The notes below the pieces were generated by a model. It made no database searches. It saw only the letters and a list, made by a program, of their open reading frames with translations, and was not told where the DNA came from. From Pseudomonadota bacterium (GTDB lineage Bacteria > Pseudomonadota > Alphaproteobacteria > Sphingomonadales > Sphingomonadaceae): a DNA stretch of 64,000 nt. How positions within the stretch are numbered: the first letter of the stretch is position 1; every line of letters begins with the position of its first letter. Location of the stretch: the NCBI GenBank assembly GCA_023400405.1, contig JAEXFD010000048.1, forward strand, positions 1-64,000, given 5' to 3'. Made by a program: the position numbers and the translations under genes. Positions 45,946-53,179 of the stretch are shown here, one piece after another.

Positions 45946-46371
45946 ATGTCGATCGAACTCTATGTGCCGTTCCTCGCAAGGGAGCTGGGAACCACTCTCG
46001 AGCGCGTGCGCCCCGAATATGCTGACGCGAAAGAAGTGCAGGCACTGCTTTGGCCCGTAGCTTCCTTTTTTCACACGGTCGCGGGTATCGCCGAATATCG
46101 TCGAGAGGCGGAAGCTGAGGCCGACACAGTGCTTGAAGCGCTGGAGGCGAATCCGACGACCTGGATCGATTTCAGTTCGGACGCGGCGCGAGTGCTTTAC
46201 GACCGCACCACCTACGCGCTCACCATACTCGAAGCCAATGGTCAGGCCGGCGAACACGTCCTCTCTCCACCGGGTTCGCTCGATGAGGATCTTCGCCGAG
46301 TGGCGGCTGCGCTGCTGTGGCTACATCGAGCGGAACTGCCGGAAGAGTGGTTGAACGCTTCGCACGGATAG
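45946..46371 (+). CDS. Hypothetical protein at ICE border
   Basis: 141 residues with GGGAGGAATC upstream of the ATG. Not recognised. Predicted all-helical and acidic (AEYRREAEAEADTVLEALEAN, LRRVAAALLWLHRAELPEEW). No membrane segment. First gene after the tRNA; DNA is less GC-rich than the core genes. Confidence 0.65.
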   Translation: MSIELYVPFLARELGTTLERVRPEYADAKEVQALLWPVASFFHTVAGIAEYRREAEAEADTVLEALEANPTTWIDFSSDAARVLYDRTTYALTILEANGQAGEHVLSPPGSLDEDLRRVAAALLWLHRAELPEEWLNASHG

Positions 46372-46575
46372 TCAGATGGGCAGCGCCAGCTGGTCCGTAT
46401 CCACGCTAGGCTGATCCTGATGCAATCGATCGACGATCGCGCGTGCCAGCTCCTCAGCGGCTTCCTCGCGCAATCGGTCATTCGGCATGGTGATGCCGAC
46501 GCGCGCCCAACCTGGCGCATCGAGGATGGCGGAGGAAATGGCGGCGCGCGAGGCTTCGGGGGCGAATCGTTCCAT
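46372..46575 (-). CDS. DUF6771-like small protein
   Basis: 67 residues. Pattern ISSAILDAPGWARVGITMPNDRLREEAAEELARAIVDRL and C-terminal DQLALPI matches a small family of ICE-associated proteins (DUF6771). Start uncertain: ATG at 46575 or TTG at 46593 in the same frame, neither with a good ribosome binding site. Function unknown. Confidence 0.55.
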   Translation of the reverse strand: MERFAPEASRAAISSAILDAPGWARVGITMPNDRLREEAAEELARAIVDRLHQDQPSVDTDQLALPI

Positions 46576-46657
46576 GCCGCAGGAATGGCACAAAACAAGA
46601 ACATGTGAAATGAGGGTCTCGCTCTGGACCCTCCCGGGATGCGATGAGTTGAGGCCG

Positions 46658-46903
46658 CTACTCGGACAGCAAATCCCGATCTACAATCCGCCTACGTACC
46701 GTTTCCCGCAGACTGGCGACGATGATCAGCGTGCTCCGGCGGTCCTTTGCGATCTGGATTTCACCGCAAGCGATCAGCTCGTAGATCCTCGATCGGCTTA
46801 GCCCGGTCATGGCGACGGCGGTGGGGATACGAACGCTGATCGGCTCGATCGAACCACTGGCGGTGCATTCCTCGTCCAGCTTGGGAGCGCCCATGGCAGT
46901 CAC
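46658..46903 (-). CDS. AlpA-like helix-turn-helix protein
   Basis: 81 residues. MerR/AlpA-type HTH: AVAMTGLSRSRIYELIACGEIQIAKDRRSTLIIV, as in excisionase-like DNA-binding proteins of ICEs. The GTG at 46903 overlaps the DUF2274 stop (GTGA), so it is translated by coupling; an ATG at 46894 is an alternative. May regulate excision or the transfer operon. Confidence 0.78.
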   Translation of the reverse strand: MTAMGAPKLDEECTASGSIEPISVRIPTAVAMTGLSRSRIYELIACGEIQIAKDRRSTLIIVASLRETVRRRIVDRDLLSE

Positions 46904-47124
46904 TTTCCACCAGACCGGGCTTTCGCAAAGGCCCGGTCGCTGTCGAGGAAGGAGGTCAACATGGATGGGATCAGGTCGGCGACCGCCTCTTCCTGACCAT
47001 AGGCCTCCTTGTAGAGCGCTCCGTATCGCGTGAGATCGGCGAAGAGCTGCGGGGTCACCTGGATGCTGATCTTCACCGGGGTGCGGTCGGGAAGCCGCGG
47101 AAGACGTAGGTCGGCCATCGCCAT
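46900..47124 (-). CDS. DUF2274 protein
   Basis: 74 residues, DUF2274, found next to trbI in trb-type ICEs. LPRLPDRTPVKISIQVTPQLFADLTRYGALYKEAYGQEE is characteristic and resembles a small ribbon-helix-helix-like fold. Starts by overlap with the trbI stop (TAATG). Function unknown. Confidence 0.85.
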   Translation of the reverse strand: MAMADLRLPRLPDRTPVKISIQVTPQLFADLTRYGALYKEAYGQEEAVADLIPSMLTSFLDSDRAFAKARSGGK

Positions 47125-48353
47125 TACTCCATCCAAGGTTTGAGGATCAGGTCGTGATGCACCAGCAGCCGGACGGGTGCGCCGGGGCGAATGGTGATCG
47201 TCGGTTGAACTTGCAGATTCCGCGAGGTGAGCTGATCGCCAGCGCGCGAGACGCTTTGCTGGGTCGACTGCCTGACGGCCTGGATGAGATCGCTCTCGCC
47301 GGTGAACTGCAATTCCGACCCAACGCCCAGCAGGGTCGAGAGCACGACGCCCTTTAGGAGCGTCCAGGTATGGAAATCGACCTTGTCGGCCAGCCCGGCA
47401 TAGCCCGAGGGATCGGTGGCCGGCGCATTGTCCAGGCGGATGGAGCTACCATCGGGGAAGATGATGCGCTGCCATACGACGAGTGCCCGCCGTTGGCCGA
47501 ACGCGACGACGCTGTCGTATGCGCCAATGAGCCGGGCACCCTGCGGGATCAGCAGGATATCGCCGGTCGCGCTGTCGAAGACGCGTTCGGTCACCTGCGC
47601 GGTCACTAGACCCGGCAGGTCCGATCTCAGGCCGGTGATCAGGCTCGCCGAGATCACGCTTCCCGCGGACAAGGTGAACGGCGATGGGCGCGGCGTTACC
47701 GCATGTGGATTGACGTCGCCCGCCTTATCGGTGGTGCTAACAAAATCGGCTTTGCGCGCCTGACCGTTGGGGTCGCGTTCGGTATCCACCGCGACCTTGG
47801 CGGCCGGATCGCCCGATACCATCGAGCCCGGCGTCGGACCTGCTGGCATCGCTCCGCCCTGCACCTGCTGGCCAGCGGTCTGGAACAGCAATCCGGATTC
47901 ACGCGCCGCCTTGAGTTCCGCGGCGCCGCGTTGGCGGGCGTCGGCGGCTGCCTGCTGCGCTGTCGATACCGGCGGAACCGGCGGCATCCCCTCGCCGGCA
48001 AGCTGGCGCTGACGATCGAGGATGGGCTTGCCCAGGTCGCCCGGCAGCGGCGGCCCCAGCTTCGGCACCGAACCGTAGCTCGCTGGAAGCGCGCCCAGCG
48101 TGTCGGTCGGCGCCTTGGCCGCGAGGTTCTTGTCCTCGCCGTCCGCGGCGAGATGTAGCGCCCGAGGCTCGAGCGCGAACCAGGCCGTGCCGACGACACC
48201 GGCCGCAGCGACCGCGGCGAGCGATACGATCACGCCGCGCTTGAAGCGGATCGCGCGTCCGGGCCGGGCACGCAGCACCAGGGTTTCGGGATCCACCTTC
48301 GGCGGCGCCAGGGAAGCGGCGCCGTCTTGCGCCTCGGGGTTTTCCGCGGTCAC
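47124..48353 (-). CDS. trbI: Conjugal transfer protein TrbI (VirB10-like)
   Basis: 409 residues. Cytoplasmic N-terminus, one membrane helix (GVIVSLAAVAAAGVVGTAWF, ~residues 40-60), proline-rich periplasmic stretch, and a C-terminal VirB10 beta-barrel domain (TLSAGSVISASLITGLRSDLPG, GARLIGAYDSVVAFGQRRALVVW, GSSIRLDNAPATDPSGYAGLADKVDFH). Spans both membranes in the type IV secretion channel. Intact here, but most of its partners are missing. GTG start overlaps the stop of the traG-trbG fusion. Confidence 0.92.
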   Translation of the reverse strand: MTAENPEAQDGAASLAPPKVDPETLVLRARPGRAIRFKRGVIVSLAAVAAAGVVGTAWFALEPRALHLAADGEDKNLAAKAPTDTLGALPASYGSVPKLGPPLPGDLGKPILDRQRQLAGEGMPPVPPVSTAQQAAADARQRGAAELKAARESGLLFQTAGQQVQGGAMPAGPTPGSMVSGDPAAKVAVDTERDPNGQARKADFVSTTDKAGDVNPHAVTPRPSPFTLSAGSVISASLITGLRSDLPGLVTAQVTERVFDSATGDILLIPQGARLIGAYDSVVAFGQRRALVVWQRIIFPDGSSIRLDNAPATDPSGYAGLADKVDFHTWTLLKGVVLSTLLGVGSELQFTGESDLIQAVRQSTQQSVSRAGDQLTSRNLQVQPTITIRPGAPVRLLVHHDLILKPWME

Positions 48354-49537
48354 GACGCCTTCCCCTTCGCCCGACCGCGGCGCCCGGCTTGGTCGATGCG
48401 GGTAATCCGGACGATCTCCTGGCGCTTGGCGCCGAGGCGGAGCTCGGCAACGTCGAAGATCCTGTCGACCACATAATAGCGTCCGCGCAGGCGGTAGTTG
48501 ACCAGCTGCGCCTCGCCCTTCGCGCCGACGAGGAACAGCGGCGGCGCTTCGCCGACCGCCAGGCTGGCGGGAAACTCAATATAGGTCTGCCTGCCATCGT
48601 CGAACGCGCGCAGAGGCCGCCATCGCGGCGTATCGCCGGAGATGGTGTAGTTGAAATGGAGCTGGTCGACGTCGAGGCCAGCCGCCACCGGGGCAGCGGC
48701 AGCTGCAGCTTCTTCGGATCGCTTGATCGCCAGCAATGCGTCCTGCGGATAGGTCCAGCTCAGCGCCGACATGCCGACGCTCCGCACGCTGGCGAGCGCG
48801 ACATGATAGGTGCGTCGATCGGTGGTGATGACGGGATCGACCAGGATGTCGGCGATGTTTTGAACGTCGCGCACCTCGTCGGCGCCGCGGCGAACCTCGA
48901 GCAGCGGATTATAGCGCGCCGAGCGCGCGTCGGTCGGGTTGAACAACAGGCAGTGCGAGAAGCGCGCCCGCCAACCGGCAGTCAGCGTCCAGTTCTCGCC
49001 CTTTATGTCGTGGACCACCGTCGAGCCGGTCCACGAGAGCAAGGTCGGCACGACCAGGCCGACGCCCTTGCCAGACCGGGTGGGAGCGAACGCCATGACA
49101 TGCTCGGGGCCGTCGTGCCGCAGATACTGGCCGCCGAGCCGACCGAGCAGCACGCCGCGGTCGCGGTGCAGCCCTGCCCGCTCGATCTCAACGGGCCTTG
49201 CCCAGCGTGCAGAGCCATAGGTGGTGACGTTACTGCGCTGGCGGGCGCGCCATAGCGACCCGGCGATCGCCGCGCCGCAGCCGAGAAAGCCCGACGCACC
49301 GGCGAGCATCCCCGCCTTGTCGAAGACGTGCGGCGCATAGGCGTCGTAATGATACCACCAGGAGAATAGCGCCCAGGGCCGATAGACGGGTACCTGCCCG
49401 ACGATCAGCCAGGGGCGGCCAAGCTCGGGCTGATAGGCCAGCATCGCCGCCGCCCATTGCGTCGCGCTCCACAGTCCCGCGATCACGATCGCGAAGACGA
49501 TGAGGATCTGTCCGATCAGCAGTTTGGTGGGGGTCAC
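48350..49537 (-). CDS. In-frame TraG-TrbG fusion (deletion product)
   Basis: 395 residues. The first ~235 are the N-terminal part of TraG/VirD4: two membrane helices, MAFAPTRSGKGVGLVVPTLL (Walker A) and up to IADILVDP. At VITTDRRTYH (DNA near 48835) the sequence changes abruptly to the C-terminal half of TrbG/VirB9 (LRAFDDGRQTYIEFP, LFLVGAKGEAQLVNYRLRGRYYVVDRIFDVAELRLG), ending with the native trbG-trbI GTGA overlap. Walker B and the rest of TraG, plus trbB-trbF, are missing. Start: GTG at 49537 after GGGAG. The product could not serve as coupling protein or pore subunit. The chimera is directly visible; the deletion mechanism is inferred. Confidence 0.85.
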   Translation of the reverse strand: MTPTKLLIGQILIVFAIVIAGLWSATQWAAAMLAYQPELGRPWLIVGQVPVYRPWALFSWWYHYDAYAPHVFDKAGMLAGASGFLGCGAAIAGSLWRARQRSNVTTYGSARWARPVEIERAGLHRDRGVLLGRLGGQYLRHDGPEHVMAFAPTRSGKGVGLVVPTLLSWTGSTVVHDIKGENWTLTAGWRARFSHCLLFNPTDARSARYNPLLEVRRGADEVRDVQNIADILVDPVITTDRRTYHVALASVRSVGMSALSWTYPQDALLAIKRSEEAAAAAAPVAAGLDVDQLHFNYTISGDTPRWRPLRAFDDGRQTYIEFPASLAVGEAPPLFLVGAKGEAQLVNYRLRGRYYVVDRIFDVAELRLGAKRQEIVRITRIDQAGRRGRAKGKAS

Positions 49538-49762
49538 GAGCTGGCTCCCGCCGGGCCAATTCCCGACGGGCAATGACTCTTCCACCCGAGCCTGAAATCA
49601 CATGGTGCCCAGCGGTGCTGTGCGGCTGGTTATGGCGGATAGCGCAGGCAGCGTAGTTCGGTTAATTGCAGAACAGGCCGCTGCGCCAGAAGATCAAAGC
49701 TTCAGCCATTCACATCGGAGGAACCACCGATAGCTATTTTTGCTCGGCGACGGCTTCAATCG

Positions 49763-51079
49763 ATGCTCACCGACTTGTCGCCGCTGATCGATCGGGAGAA
49801 GGCACAAGACCTTCTTCGTCGCATCGAGAGCAAGCGGATCGACCAAGCGCTGCCCGCCGAAATGGAGCTGGCGCTCGTATGGGCCTTGACCAACATCGGC
49901 ACGACCGAGGTTGAGCCGTACTGGTTCGGAGCAACGTCGCTTCCGGATGCCTTTTCAGAGCAACTCATCCCCGGCCACGAAACCGTTGTGGAAATCGCGG
50001 CGATCTCGGACGCCGCGCTGCCGGGTGACGAGGGAATGCGGAACGCGTCTCGCAAAATCTCCCACGAAGCGAACAAGATCCGTCGCGGCACGGCACGCCG
50101 CCTGTCATACTTCTTCCACGAAGACTCCAAATGGGTGGGCCGGGAGTCGCTGCGGTGGATCAAAGTTCCGCGGGATTTGCTGGTCTCGGACTATATCCGG
50201 AACGCGCTTCGATGGTGGCTGGAGGGGCAGGACCGCAAGGACGGCGACGCGATCCGGCTACAGGAGGGGGAACTGGATGTCGTGATCACCTGGCACGATC
50301 AGCCGCAGTCTCGCTACAACTTCCGATCATCCATGCCGCCGGAAATCCGGAGCCTGCGCGACAACTATGTCCACGGCGTACTGCGGGCGAAAGCCCGACA
50401 GCTCAAAAGCCCGCTATTCCAGGGCCTGCGTTGCGTGATCCTCGGCGATGTTGGCAGTACCGCTCTGCGCCGACTGGAATCGCGCGACTACACCAATCGC
50501 GTCGTCAGCGGATCACAGATCATATCTGATTTCCTCTCGATGCCCGCGGCGGGGCTGGACGTCGTTGCCGTAGTCACGCCCATCAGGGAGCGTAGGCGGC
50601 TGGATTCGCTGGAAGAGACCATCGAATGGAAGCTGGCCATATTCTCTCGACCAGGTCTGGAGATCGATATCAGCGGCTTCGAGGCGCTTGTCGCGCAGCT
50701 CCCGCATCCCCGTCGCGAAGGATATCAAGCACGTCAGCTACATGAGCAGGGCGTATTCTCACCGCTTAGTAGAGGAAGGCATCTGCCGATGACCATAAGT
50801 TGGCGAAAGGGCGAGAGGACGCAGATAAAAATCTCCGCTCGGGCGTTTCTGGATACGCTGGCGGGCAGAGAAACGCCCGAGCGGCTCATGAAGAAGCTGA
50901 GCGTCAACGGGACGAACAACATCTTCAAACTTCACTTGGATCGAGGAGAAACCATCTCCGCGATCAGGATCGAAGAGAAAGGCCCTGACGACGACGATGA
51001 TTGGATCGTCGTCGAGTTCCAGGATGATGCGTCGGCTCGACCGCTGCAAAATCCGTTGGAGGCCCAACCGGAAAGCTAA
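49763..51079 (+). CDS. Unknown 438-residue cargo protein
   Basis: Not recognised. 438 residues, soluble, mixed alpha/beta. Notable stretches: a central EIRSLRDNYVHGVLRAKARQL and LRCVILGDVGSTALRRLES, and an acidic tail (KGPDDDDDWIVVEF). There is no Walker motif or membrane segment. It lies at the traG-side cargo site, divergent from the traG fusion and upstream of a toxin-antitoxin pair. A GGAGGAACC at 49717-49725 is upstream, but 38 bp from the ATG used here, so the true start may differ. Base use is less GC-rich than the ICE backbone. Confidence 0.6.
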   Translation: MLTDLSPLIDREKAQDLLRRIESKRIDQALPAEMELALVWALTNIGTTEVEPYWFGATSLPDAFSEQLIPGHETVVEIAAISDAALPGDEGMRNASRKISHEANKIRRGTARRLSYFFHEDSKWVGRESLRWIKVPRDLLVSDYIRNALRWWLEGQDRKDGDAIRLQEGELDVVITWHDQPQSRYNFRSSMPPEIRSLRDNYVHGVLRAKARQLKSPLFQGLRCVILGDVGSTALRRLESRDYTNRVVSGSQIISDFLSMPAAGLDVVAVVTPIRERRRLDSLEETIEWKLAIFSRPGLEIDISGFEALVAQLPHPRREGYQARQLHEQGVFSPLSRGRHLPMTISWRKGERTQIKISARAFLDTLAGRETPERLMKKLSVNGTNNIFKLHLDRGETISAIRIEEKGPDDDDDWIVVEFQDDASARPLQNPLEAQPES

Positions 51080-51097
51080 CCCAGGCGGACTCGAAGT

Positions 51098-51117
51098 TGT
51101 AATGCGTTTGCATTACA
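51098..51117. promoter_or_regulatory. Operator palindrome of the toxin-antitoxin operon
   Basis: TGTAATGC-gttt-GCATTACA, a perfect 8-bp dyad 30 bp before the antitoxin start, the expected type of site for the RelB/DinJ ribbon-helix-helix repressor. Confidence 0.8.
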
Positions 51118-51147
51118 TTGCGTTTGATCCGCAGGAGTCTCACGCCC

Positions 51148-51450
51148 ATGGCCGCTAACGCCCTCATCCAAACCCGCGTCGATCCCGACGTGAAGGACCG
51201 CGCAACCGCCGTGCTCGATGCGATGGGTCTCACCGTCTCCGACGCTGTGCGTATCCTGCTCACGCGCACTGCACACGAAGGCAGGCTGCCCTTCGAGCTC
51301 GTCGCCGACCGCCAAGCCTATGACGCCTGGTTTCGTGCTAAGGTCCGCGAGGCGCTGACAGACGACCGCCCTGACATCTCCAGCGAAGATGTTGAAGCCG
51401 AGTTCGCCCAGCGGCGGGCTGCCGCGTTGCGCAAGGCGGGCGATGCGTGA
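51148..51450 (+). CDS. RelB/DinJ-family antitoxin
   Basis: 100 residues. N-terminal ribbon-helix-helix (ALIQTRVDPDVKDRATAVLDAMGLTVSDAVRILL) typical of RelB/DinJ, C-terminal toxin-binding tail with AYDAWFRAKVREAL. The start at 51148 follows CAGGAG; an in-frame ATG at 51118 overlaps the operator. Its stop overlaps the toxin start (GTGA). Confidence 0.92.
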   Translation: MAANALIQTRVDPDVKDRATAVLDAMGLTVSDAVRILLTRTAHEGRLPFELVADRQAYDAWFRAKVREALTDDRPDISSEDVEAEFAQRRAAALRKAGDA

Positions 51451-51734
51451 AGCTCGTCTGGTCTCAGCGCGCCCTGGAAGATCGGCGCGCAATCTTCGAC
51501 TATATCGAGGCTGACGATCCCCTCGCCGCAGTGCTGGTCGACGATCGAATCCGCGCCGCCACCTGGCGCCTAGTCGAGTTTCCCGAGAGCGGTCGGCCCG
51601 GGCGCGTGGAGGGAACGCGCGAGCTGGTCATCGCGAGGACGTCCTATATCGCTCCCTACGAGATCGGCGATGACGTCGTCCGAGTTCTACGCGTCATTCA
51701 CGGCGCCCGCATGTGGCCGGACGCCTTCGACTGA
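51447..51734 (+). CDS. RelE/ParE-family toxin
   Basis: 95 residues. Pattern MKLVWSQRALEDRRAIFDYIEADDP, FPESGRPGRVEGTRELVIARTSYIAPYEI and VLRVIHGARMWP matches the RelE/ParE fold. The region lacks obvious RelE catalytic Lys/Tyr sets, so a ParE-like gyrase poison is also possible. GTG start coupled to the antitoxin. Followed by a terminator. Confidence 0.9.
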   Translation: MKLVWSQRALEDRRAIFDYIEADDPLAAVLVDDRIRAATWRLVEFPESGRPGRVEGTRELVIARTSYIAPYEIGDDVVRVLRVIHGARMWPDAFD

Positions 51735-51743
51735 TTGGAACGC

Positions 51744-51773
51744 GAAAGGCCGCCCCTCTCGGGACGGCCTTTC
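51744..51773 (+). terminator. Terminator of the toxin-antitoxin operon
   Basis: GAAAGGCCG / CGGCCTTTC (51744-51752, 51765-51773) with a short inner GC pairing, 10 bp beyond the toxin stop. Confidence 0.65.
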
Positions 51774-51962
51774 CATCGTCATCCGAACGCGGACAGCTCA
51801 GCCGAGCCGGACCCCCGCAGTGGAGGTCATACTCAGAGATTCTGCCTCGAGCGGCATGTGACAATGAGACATCTGACCCCCTCCTTTCCGTTGTTGAACG
51901 ATAGAAAGAATGTCGGGCCGAGGCGGCGCGGTTTCAAGTCAGGCCGTTGATCCTGATGACGT

Positions 51963-52868
51963 TTACAGCCCCGCTGCGGCTCGCAGCCCCTCCAACCGCT
52001 CGCGCGAGACCTGCTCGACGATGTCGCGCAGCGCCCGCACGCACGCCAGGATCGCGTTCAGCTCCTCAACCGTAATCTCGTAGGCGCTGGAATAGCGAGC
52101 CTCGACATAGGCGCGCTTGAGCAGCTGGAAGCGCCGGCGATCGAGGCGGGTATCGCGCGGCCAGGCCTCGATCAGCCGTGCCTCGTTGTCCTCGGCGAGC
52201 GAGCGCAGGAATTTGATGTTGTGCGAACGCGGGAAATAGAGCGTTCGCACCAACAGGAAGCAGATGTAGGCACGTTCCACGGCTTGATGCAGGGTGAAAG
52301 CAGCGTCTTTGAGCTCCTCCTCTCCAATGTAGAAGTTTGCCCCTTTTATCGAGCTATCGATCTTCTTCAGCCACTCAGCAAAATAGGCATTTGCCATTTC
52401 GTAGGCGTCTGTTGGCGTTAGCGGCATCGGCGTCGCCAGCGGATGGCAGGGCAGTTCGTAGAGGACGATCCCGTCCCGTGCGATATCGACCCAGAAATAC
52501 TCGCCACGCTTGAGCGACTGGTTCACCTCGTCGAGCGAATGGACGATGATGTTGACCGGCCGCGCAATCGCCGCGTCGCGCAGGATGCGATCCTCCGCGA
52601 CGTACCAGTAGTGGGCGATGTCGGTCAGGTCGTCGTGGTTGACGACCACCAGCAGGTCGAAGTCGGATTGATAGCCGTTCTCGGGTTCGTCGACCCAATC
52701 CTGCCGCGCATAGGATCCGAACAGGATGATCTTCAGGATCTTACCATTCTTGCGGCTCGGCGTCGTCGCCTTGGCGATCGCCTCGGCAAACTCCTCCATC
52801 AATACGCCCTGCACGCGCTCCAGCTCACCGCGTTGCACCTCAGGCAGATGATCCAGATCGTTCTTCAT
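51963..52868 (-). CDS. Fused MNT nucleotidyltransferase-HEPN protein
   Basis: 301 residues. Start ATG at 52868; the upstream extension in the frame is not supported. N-terminal minimal nucleotidyltransferase: G51-S-Y-A-R, then D69-F-D71 metal ligands; the third acidic position appears as Asn106 (PVNIIV). C-terminal HEPN domain (residues ~155-300) with HQAVERAYICFLLVRTLY and PRSH (R214, H216), a plausible HEPN active site. Fused MNT-HEPN proteins resemble toxin-antitoxin modules in which the nucleotidyltransferase AMPylates the HEPN toxin. Divergent from the 1304-residue ATPase; the shared control region suggests one module. Confidence 0.85.
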   Translation of the reverse strand: MKNDLDHLPEVQRGELERVQGVLMEEFAEAIAKATTPSRKNGKILKIILFGSYARQDWVDEPENGYQSDFDLLVVVNHDDLTDIAHYWYVAEDRILRDAAIARPVNIIVHSLDEVNQSLKRGEYFWVDIARDGIVLYELPCHPLATPMPLTPTDAYEMANAYFAEWLKKIDSSIKGANFYIGEEELKDAAFTLHQAVERAYICFLLVRTLYFPRSHNIKFLRSLAEDNEARLIEAWPRDTRLDRRRFQLLKRAYVEARYSSAYEITVEELNAILACVRALRDIVEQVSRERLEGLRAAAGL

Positions 52869-53101
52869 CAACGGAATCTTCGGCGAGCACGAACGGAATG
52901 GCAAGCGCCGGTTGGCACGCAGCTCCCGAGAGAGATAGAAAGATCGCGTTCGGCGGCGTCGGATGGCCCTCACGGGCGTGCGTCTCAAGCGCAATTCTCA
53001 ACTTCCGGGGCCGCCGGACACCACGCCAATATCGCGACCAAGTTCTTGCGGACCCATTATTGGCCGTAGGCGGTTTCGACTTTCGGCGTCGTGACACGAA
53101 A

Positions 53102-53130
53102 GCAGACTAGATCGGTTCGATCTGATCTGC
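53102..53130. promoter_or_regulatory. 29-bp palindrome between the MNT-HEPN and ATPase genes
   Basis: GCAGA-ct-AGATCG-gtt-CGATCT-ga-TCTGC: two nested dyads with symmetric spacers, 50 bp before the ATPase start in the 311-bp divergent region. Likely operator for both genes. A further hairpin CCCC-gcaata-GGGG (53161-53174) places the SD-like GGGG in its stem. No SOS box is present. Confidence 0.6.
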
Positions 53131-53179
53131 TGGACTGACCGTGATTTAGCGGCGATTATGCCCCGCAATAGGGGATATT

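Noticed and set aside
52869..53179. SOS box controlling the ATPase/MNT-HEPN pair
   Set aside because: Searched for GTTC-N7-GTTC and GAAC-N7-GAAC; none found, so LexA control is not supported.
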